A DNA stretch of 64,000 nucleotides from Paenibacillus sp. P25. GTDB taxonomy: Bacteria; Bacillota; Bacilli; Paenibacillales; NBRC-103111. Where the stretch lies: the NCBI GenBank assembly GCA_024704175.1, contig CP085629.1, positions 7,367,501-7,431,500 of the forward strand, read 5' to 3'. Within the stretch, counting starts at the first letter, position 1; each line of letters opens with the position of its first letter. The notes under the pieces are model-generated. The model ran no database searches. It saw only the letters and a program-made list of their open reading frames with translations, and was not told the origin of the DNA. Made by a program: the position numbers and the translations under genes. Shown one piece after another: positions 23,372 to 30,823 of the stretch.

Positions 23372-23698
23372 ATGATGTTTAATGCGAACCAACAGCTGCA
23401 GCAGTGCCGTCAAACGATTCAGCAACTGATCCAGCAAACGCAGCAGGCGAGTGCGGTCTATGAACGTATGCTCCAACAGGAGCAGCAAAACGCGCAGCGG
23501 CTGCAGCAACTGGCTCAGCGGGAGCAGCAGGCTACCCAAATGATCCAGATGGCGCTTCAAGGCCACCAGACGGCCATTCAGCAAATGCAGCAGTGTGCCC
23601 AAATTTGCCAGCGGCTGGAACAAAGCGTGTCCCAAATCAGCATGGCGGGAATCCAAAATGTGCAAAATCCGTATGCGCGGGGTGCGATTTTTCAATAA
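23372..23698 (+). CDS. glutamine-rich coiled-coil protein, 108 aa
   Basis: 36 of the 108 residues are Gln. The protein is one long amphipathic helix (NQQLQQCRQTIQQLIQQTQQ and similar) with a breaking C-terminal tail NVQNPYARGAIFQ. It lacks charged clusters, signal peptide and membrane segments. GGGAGG lies upstream of the start ATG at 23372 (an adjacent second ATG is at 23375). Short Gln-rich helical proteins of unknown function are common near spore-coat genes of Bacillales, but nothing here proves a spore role. Confidence 0.65.
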   Translation: MMFNANQQLQQCRQTIQQLIQQTQQASAVYERMLQQEQQNAQRLQQLAQREQQATQMIQMALQGHQTAIQQMQQCAQICQRLEQSVSQISMAGIQNVQNPYARGAIFQ

Positions 23699-23795
23699 CC
23701 ATTTAAGCCCGGAGATAGTAAAAATGGCCGGTTCGCGGATTTCGCGGCCGGCCGTTTCCTGTTCCAGGACAACTCTTAACTCGAAATCTGTTCAT

Positions 23796-24601
23796 TTAAG
23801 CGGAAAGCAGAGTATGCGGCTGTTGATGCAGCTCCGAATTAGCCGCAAGGATGCCGGATGTCCCATAAGTAAACGGCGAGCTTCCGTCGATGCCTGTGAC
23901 CCGGACGCCGGATTCCGTCAGAATGAGCGATCCCGCGATCCAATCATACAGATCGTCGCCGTACTCGAAATAGCCGTCCAGCCGTCCGCAAGCGACATAA
24001 GCCAGCTGCAGCGAGACGGAGCCAAGCGCCCGTACCGCGAATGCATGCGGCAAAGACCTCCGGCTGTACCCTGCCACGGATTGATCGGCGGAGCTGATCT
24101 CTTGATAAGACGCTACAGGAGGAGTGGTCGCCAGCACGCAGACCGACAAATCCGTCTTAGCCGAAGGCCGGATTCGAACCCCGTTCAAGAAAGCCCCCTC
24201 GCCCTTCAGAGCGTGAAAAAACTCCTTCTGAACCGGATCGTAAATGAAAGAAGCGACCGGCTCGCCGCCGCGGATCAAGCAGAGGGCTATCGAAAAGGAA
24301 GAGACGCCCTGTAAAAATTGCACGGCCCCGTCAATCGGGTCGCAAACCCAGAATTCCCCGGCAAATTCGGGCTTCTGCGCCGCTCAAAATCAAATTCGGA
24401 ATCCGACCATGCGATGTGAGGGTAAGCCTTGCTAAGCGAAGTGCGTAGGGTGGAACCCGCGGTTTCATTTTCCCGGTCGAAGTACTCTGTAAATTCCTCC
24501 AAGGTGGTAAAGCGCTCCTGCCGCTTCCAAACCTCCTCGAGCCTTACTCCGGCCTCCGTCATCAACTCGCGAATCAAGGATACGTTTAGTGCAGTAGTCA
24601 T
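23796..24601 (-). CDS. inositol monophosphatase family protein, one frameshift
   Basis: Corrected length is 268 residues. Metal-dependent phosphatase of the IMPase/FIG superfamily. The metal motif reads WVCDPIDGAVQFLQG, with Ala where the family has Thr in DPIDGT. The second signature is YDWIAGSLILTESG near residue 220 (WDxAAG in most members). The first acidic helix with IAWSDSEFDFE takes the place of the usual WxxDPxDGT-partner GEE. The break is near 24375-24383 (one base missing on the coding strand before CAGAAGCCCGAATTT). The substrate is unknown: inositol-1-phosphate, PAP or a sugar phosphate are all possible. It is divergent from the Rrf2 gene, with a perfect palindrome between them. 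Confidence 0.82.
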
Positions 24602-24623
24602 CGTATAAAACCAACCTTTCTTT

Positions 24624-24647
24624 TAGTAGTATGATTAAATACTACTA
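24624..24647. repeat. perfect inverted repeat in the IMPase-Rrf2 intergenic region
   Basis: TAGTAGTAT and ATACTACTA, nine matching bases on each side of a 6-nt spacer, 23 bp upstream of the IMPase start codon. Position and symmetry suggest a repressor operator. The neighbouring Rrf2 protein is the obvious but unproven candidate. Confidence 0.6.
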
Positions 24648-24730
24648 TTAACGCGTCAAAGATGTCAATAAGGTTTTTTCATTCGTTGGAATAAAACTCA
24701 AGGGGCGGATGAATTTTAAGAAGGGAGCTG

Positions 24731-24759
24731 TTGACAAAACGAACTGTAATTAATATAAT
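24731..24759 (+). promoter_or_regulatory. consensus sigma-A promoter of the rrf2-like gene
   Basis: TTGACA (24731-24736), exactly 17 bp, TATAAT (24754-24759): a perfect sigma-A promoter. ACTGT and ACAGT flank the -10 box symmetrically (24742-24765), a possible autoregulatory site. Confidence 0.8.
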
Positions 24760-24796
24760 AACAGTAAGCAAACGAGATGACAGGGAGGGGCTTCCG

Positions 24797-25228
24797 GTGA
24801 ACAGCGAGTTTACGATAGCGGTACACAGTCTGGTGCTGCTCGCTTACCGTCCCGATCATATGGCCACAAGCGATATGATCGCCCATAATGTTTGCACGCA
24901 TCCGGCCCGTGTACGCAAGGTGATGAGCTGTCTGCGGAAGATGGGCTATGTTGCGACGAAGGAAGGCGGCGGAGGAGGTTATCTTCTGAGCTGCGACCCT
25001 GAGGTTGTTACACTCGCCGAGATTTACCGGACGACCTCGATCGGTTCCATCAAGCCGGCCTGGTGTTCGGGAGACGTAGAGCAGGATTGCATGGTGGCCT
25101 GCAATATGGCGGAAGTGATGGAGGAAATCTTCACGGAAGCCGAGCAGCAGCTGCTGAATTATTTGCAGCACCTCACCGTTTCCCATGTTCTGGAAAGATT
25201 ACGCGTCACGCAGCAGTCCAAGGGGTAA
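24797..25228 (+). CDS. Rrf2-family transcriptional regulator
   Basis: 143 residues from a GTG start at 24797 with AGGGAGGGG upstream. The longer frame would begin inside the promoter. The winged-helix region (SEFTIAVHSLVLLAYRPDHM, THPARVRKVMSCLRKMGYVATKEGGGGGYLL) is the Rrf2 signature. Three Cys occur in AWCSGDVEQDCMVACNM, close in spacing to the cluster-binding Cys of IscR/NsrR, although the C-x7-C-x3-C spacing is not the canonical one. It could sense iron-sulfur, nitric oxide or a thiol signal. It closely resembles YwnA-type regulators. It lies divergent to the IMPase gene. Confidence 0.85.
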   Translation: MNSEFTIAVHSLVLLAYRPDHMATSDMIAHNVCTHPARVRKVMSCLRKMGYVATKEGGGGGYLLSCDPEVVTLAEIYRTTSIGSIKPAWCSGDVEQDCMVACNMAEVMEEIFTEAEQQLLNYLQHLTVSHVLERLRVTQQSKG

Positions 25229-25261
25229 TATTTTTATAGATTGGAAAGTCGAAGCCATAAG

Positions 25262-25335
25262 TGCCTGAGCTTCCTTTCCGGTCTTATAGAAAAGCTTCCA
25301 TCAGGCATGTTCGAAAGCATTTATCGAAGCTTTTC
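25262..25335 (+). repeat. nested inverted repeats after the Rrf2 gene
   Basis: Two overlapping pairings are possible. One is GAAAAGCTTC (25289-25298) with GAAGCTTTTC (25326-25335), perfect over 10 bp. The other is TGCCTGA (25262-25268) with TCAGGCA (25310-25316). The first is followed by TTGT rather than a long T tract. They could be a weak terminator for the Rrf2 gene or an RNA switch in the leader of the IDEAL gene. Confidence 0.4.
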
Positions 25336-25399
25336 TTGTATATAAACTGTTATCGGTTTTATAGCAGTTCAGAACTGTACCAAAGAAAGGGTGAGTGGA

Positions 25400-25801
25400 A
25401 TGAACCTCGACAATCGTACGGCTCCCGAAGTAGGAGATTGGGTCAGCGGCACCTCACTGATGGATGAGCGTTTTATCGGGTATGTGGAACAAATCGATCA
25501 GAACGGCTTGGTCAAAATTCATGTGACGCAGTGCGACCATGAATCCGCCGTCGGAAATTCCGTTAAAGCCTGGTTCACCCATATTGAGCGTCTTCCCGAA
25601 AGTGCACCCTCGGAATATGAAGCGCTTCGCGGCTTAATGGATTTGGCCCTGATGACCCGCGACCGCGAGTGGTTCCAGGAACTGGCCTCGAAGCTGGCCG
25701 ACAGCCGAATGAAGGCCATGGCTCATGCGGGCATGCAAGCCGCATCTGGGATCAGCGGACTGAACCGCCGGTTTCCCCGACGCGTGAATTTGGATTTCTA
25801 A
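25400..25801 (+). CDS. IDEAL-domain protein
   Basis: 133 residues from the ATG at 25400, which has GAAAGGG about 9 nt upstream. The in-frame GTG at 25391 is too close to that site. The N-terminal half (PEVGDWVSGTSLMDERFIGYVEQ) looks like a small beta domain with a KOW/SH3-like feel. Residues 80-100 (LMDLALMTRDREWFQEL) match the short IDEAL helical motif found in many Bacillales proteins, where it mediates protein-protein contact. The C-terminus is basic (LNRRFPRRVNLDF). The cellular role is unknown. Thioredoxin follows 54 nt downstream. Confidence 0.65.
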   Translation: MNLDNRTAPEVGDWVSGTSLMDERFIGYVEQIDQNGLVKIHVTQCDHESAVGNSVKAWFTHIERLPESAPSEYEALRGLMDLALMTRDREWFQELASKLADSRMKAMAHAGMQAASGISGLNRRFPRRVNLDF

Positions 25802-25855
25802 GCGGATTCAGGATTTACCCCATATATCATAAACCTTACTAAGGAGTGGAGAGAG

Positions 25856-26173
25856 ATGGCTATCGTTAATGTACAAGATTCCCATTTTCAAGAAGCGGTG
25901 AAAGAAGGCGTCGTACTGGTCGACTTCTGGGCGCCGTGGTGCGGTCCCTGCAAAATGATCGCTCCCGTTCTGGAAGAACTGAACGAGCGACTCGGCGATA
26001 AAATCACGATCGCTAAGCTGAACGTCGACGACAATCCGGAGACGGCCGGCAACTACGGGGTCATGAGCATCCCGACGCTGAAGCTGTTCAAAAACGGCGA
26101 AGTGGTGCAAACCGCCGTCGGCTTCAGACCGCTGAACGATCTGAAAAGCTTGATCGAACCGCATCTGTCCTAA
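25856..26173 (+). CDS. trxA: thioredoxin
   Basis: 105 residues with the active site WAPWCGPCKMIAP (Cys30 and Cys33 region), the buried Asp in VLVDFWAPW, the cis-Pro motif MSIPTLKLF, and C-terminal Gly in VGFRPLNDL. It is a general cytosolic disulfide reductase working with thioredoxin reductase. AAGGAG lies 10 nt before the ATG. The length and sequence are those of a housekeeping TrxA. Confidence 0.96.
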   Translation: MAIVNVQDSHFQEAVKEGVVLVDFWAPWCGPCKMIAPVLEELNERLGDKITIAKLNVDDNPETAGNYGVMSIPTLKLFKNGEVVQTAVGFRPLNDLKSLIEPHLS

Positions 26174-26194
26174 TCGGTGCATAGAGATGTGAAA

Positions 26195-26260
26195 AAACAG
26201 CCCCTGGAGGAGCATGGGAGAACCGGACGGTTTTCGATGCGCTTCAGGGGGTGTTTTATT
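26195..26260. terminator. bidirectional terminator after trxA
   Basis: AAACAGCCCCTGGAG (26195-26209) pairs with CTTCAGGGGGTGTTT (26242-26256), 15 bp with one mismatch, with A and T tracts on either side. It separates trxA from the convergent methyltransferase gene. Confidence 0.7.
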
Positions 26261-26261
26261 T

Positions 26262-27149
26262 TTACGCGGTGATGTAGCTGACGTACCAAAAGCTGCTTCC
26301 GACAAAAATATCAAGGTTTTTCGCATGGGGCTTGAAAATTCGCTGCAGCTCTTCCTTGGAATAATAGTTTTTGACGATCTCGTGCTTCGAGCCGTCAGCA
26401 AGCTCTCTCAGCTTGAACGTATCCTCGCTGTCCTCCTTCACGATCAGCTCCCCGCCCCGGCCTTCCACATACACATTATCCGCCATAAAGACCGCGGCCC
26501 CGGTTCCGAGTCTGTCGTGGAAGCCGGTCAAGAAGTCGTCAATTCGGTTCCTCGGGATATGCGAGAACCAAAAGTTAGCCAGCCCCGCGTCGAACTCACC
26601 CGGAACGGAGGCCAGCTTGTAGGCGTCGCCCAGCTCAAACCGGACTTTGTCTTCCGGCGACCCTTTCTCTCTGGCGATTTGCAGCACTTCCGGACGGATA
26701 TCGATGCCGACGATTCGCTTAGCCGCTTTCACCGCTCGTTCTGTCCAATACCCGGTTCCGCAGGCGACTTCGAGGACGGATTTATTCAATAGTGTGCCAG
26801 TCATCTGCTGCGAAAGAATAGCAAGCTCCTGCTGAAAATCCGGATCGTTCCGGTGATAGATGCGCTCGTATTCGTAGGCCCGGGCGCCGTAGTACTCCTG
26901 CAGCAGGGCGGTTTCCCGGTTCAAAGCGGCCATCTTGCCGGCGAGGGAATGACTTTCCCGGTGACGGGCATCGATCAATCCGGCAAACACTGCGCTCCCG
27001 CGTTCCTGGTAGTTTGCCAGCAGGCTGTGAGTCGCCATTACGATCAGCTGGGTCATGGAGAGTCCTGTTTGTTCCGCCATGCGGCTTAAATCACTTTTGA
27101 CCCGGTCGGGTAAGTAAACGGTAAGCCTCTTGGTCTTGTCTTCTGTCAT
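26262..27149 (-). CDS. RHH-class I methyltransferase fusion protein
   Basis: 295 residues in one uninterrupted frame. Residues 1-50 form a ribbon-helix-helix DNA-binding domain: KRLTVYLPDRVKSDLSRMAE (beta strand and helix A), then TGLSMTQLIVMATHSLL (helix B). A linker of about 35 residues leads into a class I SAM-dependent methyltransferase. It shows an EYYGARAYEYERIYHR cap helix, the SAM motif VLEVACGTGYWTE (motif I), VGIDIRPEVL (motif II), FDAGLANFWFSHIP (motif IV) and FMADNVYVEGRGGE. Stand-alone homologues of the methyltransferase normally start near residue 77 (LNRETALLQEYYGARA). The fusion suggests a DNA-tethered or autoregulated enzyme. The substrate is unknown. An in-frame merging of two adjacent genes by an indel cannot be excluded in this sequence. 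Confidence 0.78.
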   Translation of the reverse strand: MTEDKTKRLTVYLPDRVKSDLSRMAEQTGLSMTQLIVMATHSLLANYQERGSAVFAGLIDARHRESHSLAGKMAALNRETALLQEYYGARAYEYERIYHRNDPDFQQELAILSQQMTGTLLNKSVLEVACGTGYWTERAVKAAKRIVGIDIRPEVLQIAREKGSPEDKVRFELGDAYKLASVPGEFDAGLANFWFSHIPRNRIDDFLTGFHDRLGTGAAVFMADNVYVEGRGGELIVKEDSEDTFKLRELADGSKHEIVKNYYSKEELQRIFKPHAKNLDIFVGSSFWYVSYITA

Positions 27150-27296
27150 GGAAAGGTCACCTCATCTCATTTTCAGAAAATATAACACAAAATATATGTC
27201 ATTAAAACATAAATTTTATGTTGATGATTTGGCGGGAGTCTTTTTGTGAATTTTTCGATATAATGGTTAAAATAAACCGGTGATGGGAGGTACGGC

Positions 27297-28066
27297 ATGC
27301 TTCCTGCTTTATTCGTCGCCCACGGGTCGCCGACGCTCGTTCGGGAACACAGCAAGTATACGGAGTTTCTGCCAAGGCTGGCGCAGCGGCTCCCCGGCCG
27401 CAGGCGGTCATTGTCATCAGCGCGCACTGGGAGTCCTCCGTGCAGCTCGTTAGTACGCCGGTGCGGTATCGGACGATGCACGATTTCTTCGGCTACCCCG
27501 AAGAATTGTACGGCATCGAATATCCCGCCCGCGGGGACATTGCCCGGGCGCTGCAGGTTCGCGCGCCGCTGCAAGCGGCCGGCATCGCGTGCGAGACGGA
27601 CGACGCGCGCGGGCTCGATCATGGAGCTTGGAGCGTGCTCAAGCTCATGTACCCGCAGGCCGACATCCCGGTCGTGGCGATGTCGGTGCAGCCTCGGCTC
27701 GTGCCGGAGGAGCAGTACCGGATCGGGCACGCCCTGGCTCCCCTCCGGGAGCAGGGCGTGCTGATCCTGGGCAGCGGCGGCACGGTGCACAATCTGCAGC
27801 GGCTCGAGTGGAGCGACCGCGGGGTGCTCGGCTGGGCGCTCGGGTTCGACGAGTGGCTGGCCGAGCAGCTCGAGACGTGGAACACGGAGGCGCTGTTCCA
27901 CTACGAGGCGCAGGCTCCGCAGGCGCGGGAGGCCGTGCCGACGCCGGAGCATCTGGCGCCGCCGCTGATCGCGATGGGGACGGCCCACCGCGGCAAGAAG
28001 GCGCGGCCGCTGCACCGCGAATACCAGCTCGGCACGCTCTCGCTAAGTTGCTGGATGATGGGGTGA
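27297..28066 (+). CDS. DODA-type extradiol dioxygenase (LigB/YgiD family), one frameshift
   Basis: Corrected length is 256 residues. The class III extradiol ring-opening dioxygenase fold has its metal and acid-base His residues visible: ALFVAHGSPT (His near residue 9), VISAHWES (restored), DHGAWSVLKLMYPQADIPVV and LGSGGTVHNL. Homologues (E. coli YgiD, plant DODA) cleave DOPA or other catechols. The physiological substrate in bacteria is mostly unknown. The break is at 27392-27395, a C4 run that should be C5, giving LPRPQAVIVISAHWES. The start ATG at 27297 has GGGAGG upstream. It stands alone. Confidence 0.86.
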
Positions 28067-28085
28067 GCTGCAGCAGTCCTATCTT

Positions 28086-28103
28086 AATGTTCACGTGAAC
28101 ATT
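28086..28103. repeat. 18-bp perfect palindrome upstream of the sugar isomerase gene
   Basis: AATGTTCACGTGAACATT is perfectly self-complementary over 18 bp. It lies about 40 bp upstream of a TATAAT box (28133-28138), a position typical of an activator or repressor site. Confidence 0.65.
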
Positions 28104-28132
28104 TTGTTATAGATTAAGTCCGAAGCTCCTGA

Positions 28133-28159
28133 TATAATCGAATTGAAGCGTTTCAATTC
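28133..28159 (+). promoter_or_regulatory. -10 box with LacI-type operator for the sugar isomerase gene
   Basis: TATAAT at 28133-28138 without a good -35 box at the proper distance. Immediately downstream GAATTGAA (28140-28147) and TTCAATTC (28152-28159) form an inverted repeat whose centre TGAAGCGTTTCA has the CG core of LacI/GalR-family operators. It is two bases shorter than a CcpA cre site. It would overlap the transcription start. Confidence 0.55.
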
Positions 28160-28188
28160 ATTTTAATCATGGGTGGAGGTTTCAACTG

Positions 28189-29045
28189 ATGAAGCTGTCC
28201 GTATTTACCGTCGTCACCCCGGATTTGACCCCGGAAGAATTAGCCGCCGCGCCAAGGCCGCGGGTATTGAAGGCGTTGAATGGAGATTCAAGGAGATTCC
28301 CGAAGAGGCGAAGGATGAGAAGCCGTCGTTCTGGCGCCGCAATCTGTGCTCGATTGACCCGAAGGCCTCGGAAGAAGAGCTGGCCCGCTTTGAGCGGGTC
28401 ACGAAGGAGCACGGGCTGGAAACGGTCAGTGTGACTCCTTATCTGACAACGGGCGACCTGGAAGGGACGGAGCAGGTGCTGCGCGTAGCGAAGCGGCTCG
28501 GTGCCCGGACCATCCGCGTCGGCGTGCCGCGCTACGACGGAACGCAAAATTATAACGAGCTGTTCGATCAAGCGGTTAAGTATTTGCACGGCGTGGAAGA
28601 GCTGGCGAAGCAGTACGGCATCAAATGCCTCGTAGAGACGCATCACGTGACGATCGCACCGAGCGCAGGGCTGGCGCACCGTCTGGTCAGCGGCTTCTCG
28701 CCCGACCATATCGGCGTGCTGTTCGACCCGGGCAACATGGTGCATGAAGGCTATGAGAACTTCCGGATGGGCCTCGAGCTCCTCGGACCGTACCTTGCCC
28801 ACGTGCATATCAAGAACACCGGCTGGAAGCGTACGGAGCAGCGGGCCGACGGGTCGCAGGCCTGGACTTCCTACTGGGAGCCGGTGAACGAAGGCATCGT
28901 CGACTGGAAGCAGGTGCTCCGCGATCTGAAAGCCGTAGGCTACGACGGCTATCTCGGCGTGGAGGATTTCAGCGGCAAGTACGGCTCCAAGGAGTCGCTC
29001 ATCAGCTACGCGAAGCAGGTACGGGCCTGGCTCGCGGAGATCTAA
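28189..29045 (+). CDS. sugar phosphate isomerase/epimerase (TIM barrel), one frameshift
   Basis: Corrected length is 285 residues. AP-endonuclease-2-like xylose isomerase fold: MKLSVFTVVTPDLTPEELAA, then AKAAGIEGVEWRFKEIPEE, then KCLVETHHVTIAPS, GVLFDPGNMVHEGYENF, LAHVHIKNTGW and YLGVEDFSGKYGS. The Glu, Asp, His and Glu metal ligands of the family are in place. The break is near 28245-28252 (one base missing in GCCGCCGCGCC). RBS GGTGGAGG precedes the ATG at 28189. The promoter has a LacI-type operator, so it probably belongs to a sugar or inositol pathway, though no permease or kinase lies beside it. Confidence 0.84.
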
Positions 29046-29135
29046 AGCCGCGGATCGCTGTGAGCCTAGCCGGATAACCGGCGGCAGACAGGTTTTAGAA
29101 TAGATCGACCTTGAGACGTAAGTCATACGGCATGA

Positions 29136-29175
29136 GGACGCGGCCCAAGCGAACAGCGTGGGGTGCGTTCTTTTT
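29136..29175 (+). terminator. probable terminator after the sugar isomerase gene
   Basis: Imperfect stem GACGCGGCCC / GGGGTGCGTTC followed by TTTTTT. It is weaker than its neighbours and lies about 90 nt after the stop at 29045. Confidence 0.45.
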
Positions 29176-29183
29176 TGCCGCAC

Positions 29184-29218
29184 AAAAAAATAAGCCCTCC
29201 GAACGTATCGGAGAGCTT
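29184..29218 (-). terminator. asd terminator
   Basis: Minus-strand stem AAGCTCTCCGA / TCGGAGGGCTT with one wobble pair, followed by a T7 tract, 31 nt after the asd stop. Confidence 0.85.
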
Positions 29219-29248
29219 GCTTCTTATCTGTATGAATTCAGCTTGCTT

Positions 29249-30334
29249 TTACTTCGCTTGAATATAGCCTTCCGCTTTCAGCGGCTCGGCAATCAGAACG
29301 GCGCCGCCTGCCGCACCGCGCAGGGTATTGTGCGACAGACCAACAAATTTATAATCGTACAAGGAGTCCTCGCGCAAGCGTCCTACCGAAACGCCCATTC
29401 CGTTCTCGATGTCGCGGTCCAGTTTCGTCTGCGGTCTGTTCTCTTCTTCAAAATACGTGATGAACTGCTTCGGTGCGCTTGGCAGGTTCAGCTCCTGCGG
29501 CCGTCCCCGGAAGCTGCGCCAGTGCTCGAGAATTTGTTCCTTCGAAGGTTTGTTCTCGAAGTTGACGAAGACCGTAGCCAAATGGCCGTCCGTGACCGGA
29601 ACGCGAATGCACTGCGTCGTAATTAGAGGCGAGCTGGCTTTTACAATTTCGCCGCCAGCCAAGCTGCCCCAGATGCGGAGCGGCTCCTGCTCGCTCTTTT
29701 CTTCCTCACCGCCGATGTAAGGGATGACGTTGTCGAGCATATCGGGCCAGTCGGCAAAGGTTTTGCCGGCCCCGGAAATCGCCTGGTACGTCGATGCGAC
29801 CACGGTGGTCGGTTTATACTGCAGCAGTGCATTGAGTGCCGGAACATAGCTCTGAATGGAGCAGTTGGGCTTCACGGCAATAAAGCCGGTCGAGGTACCG
29901 AGCCGTTTTCTCTGAGCTTCGATCACTTCGATATGCCCCGGGTTCACTTCCGGAATGACCATCGGAACGTCCGGCGTCCAGCGGTGAGCCGAGTTGTTGG
30001 AGATCACGGGCGTGCCTGTTTTGGCATACGCCTCTTCCAGTGCCTGAATTTCATTCTTCTTCATATCGACCGCGCAGAAAATAAAATCGACCTGGCCGGC
30101 AAATTCCTCCACCTTCGCGGCATCCTGAACCACGATCCGCTTCACGTCTTCCGGAATCGGGCCGGACAGCTTCCAGCGGTTTTGCACCGATTCTTCATAC
30201 GTTTTACCTGCCGAGCTGCTGCTGGCCGCAATGGCCGTTACCTGAAACCAAGGATGCTGATCGAGCAGCTGCACAAAGCGCTGACCGACCATGCCCGTTC
30301 CTCCGACAATACCGACTTTCAATTTTTCTGACAT
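29249..30334 (-). CDS. asd: aspartate-semialdehyde dehydrogenase (archaeal/fungal type)
   Basis: 361 residues, intact. NADPH-dependent reduction of aspartyl phosphate to the semialdehyde at the branch to lysine, threonine, methionine and diaminopimelate. The nucleotide fold GIVGGTGMVGQRFVQLL is at the N-terminus, the catalytic Cys in FIAVKPNCSIQSYVP (about residue 155), and the second acid-base region in QCIRVPVTDGHLATV (His near 255). The IPEVNPGHIEVIEAQRKR insertion and overall length identify the branch typical of archaea and fungi rather than the usual proteobacterial form. It sits alone behind a T-box leader, so it is controlled by charging of a tRNA. Confidence 0.94.
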   Translation of the reverse strand: MSEKLKVGIVGGTGMVGQRFVQLLDQHPWFQVTAIAASSSSAGKTYEESVQNRWKLSGPIPEDVKRIVVQDAAKVEEFAGQVDFIFCAVDMKKNEIQALEEAYAKTGTPVISNNSAHRWTPDVPMVIPEVNPGHIEVIEAQRKRLGTSTGFIAVKPNCSIQSYVPALNALLQYKPTTVVASTYQAISGAGKTFADWPDMLDNVIPYIGGEEEKSEQEPLRIWGSLAGGEIVKASSPLITTQCIRVPVTDGHLATVFVNFENKPSKEQILEHWRSFRGRPQELNLPSAPKQFITYFEEENRPQTKLDRDIENGMGVSVGRLREDSLYDYKFVGLSHNTLRGAAGGAVLIAEPLKAEGYIQAK

Positions 30335-30451
30335 AGCTGTATCGATCCTTTCCTAAGGGTATGAATAAATGGCAGTCTCATAAATGATTATTCAAAAAAG
30401 CCGATTGATGTACCGATGATGACAAGACCGGTTTGCCGACGCGGCGGCAAT

Positions 30452-30757
30452 AAAAAAATCCCACCCCCAAGACTTAGGTCTTAGGGACGAGATTTGTTCG
30501 CTCGTGGTACCACCCTAGATTCGCCGATATGTCGCCATAAGGGCCTCTTCGAGTACGGCATCATCCCAAGGGGATGCTTATACTCTAGCTCTGTAACAGG
30601 AGCTCCTGTCACACCATCCCCTCCCCGGGAGGTTCCGATGTGCTGCTCTGAGGCTTTTTTCAATAAAGAACTCTTCACTCCTTTTCAGCTGGCCGGAGCT
30701 CTCTGTACAAGAATTCATTTATTTACTCGTCTCTTCATCGCATTTGACTCTTGCCAT
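30452..30757 (-). promoter_or_regulatory. T-box leader (tRNA-sensing riboswitch) of asd
   Basis: On the minus strand: Stem I with GATGAAGAGACGAGTA on its 5' side and TTTATTGAA on its 3' side, the AGAGAG element near 30705-30700, then the T-box sequence AGGGTGGTACCACG (complement of 30504-30516). It ends in a terminator whose stem CCTAAGAC / GTCTTGGGG precedes TTTTTTT at 30458-30452. By analogy with solved T-box structures the specifier is the triplet after the GAA motif, here AAA (lysine). That triplet lies in a run of six A, exactly where this sequence tends to contain errors. Confidence 0.88.
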
Positions 30758-30758
30758 T

Positions 30759-30787
30759 ATCTTATCAAAAATTGCTTCAAAGGTAAA
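30759..30787 (-). promoter_or_regulatory. probable promoter of the asd T-box transcript
   Basis: Minus-strand TTTACC (30787-30782), 17 bp, TAAGAT (30764-30759), just ahead of Stem I of the T-box leader. Confidence 0.4.
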
Positions 30788-30823
30788 CATCCTGTTTGCA
30801 CCAAAAGCGGGGGCTGGCGGACG

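Noticed and set aside
27589..28098. 169-codon GC-rich frame overlapping the dioxygenase gene
   Set aside because: Low-complexity Arg/Ala/Gly product in a shadow frame of the LigB-like gene.
28140..28159. CcpA cre site
   Set aside because: The half-sites are two bases too close for the cre consensus, so I call it only LacI-type.
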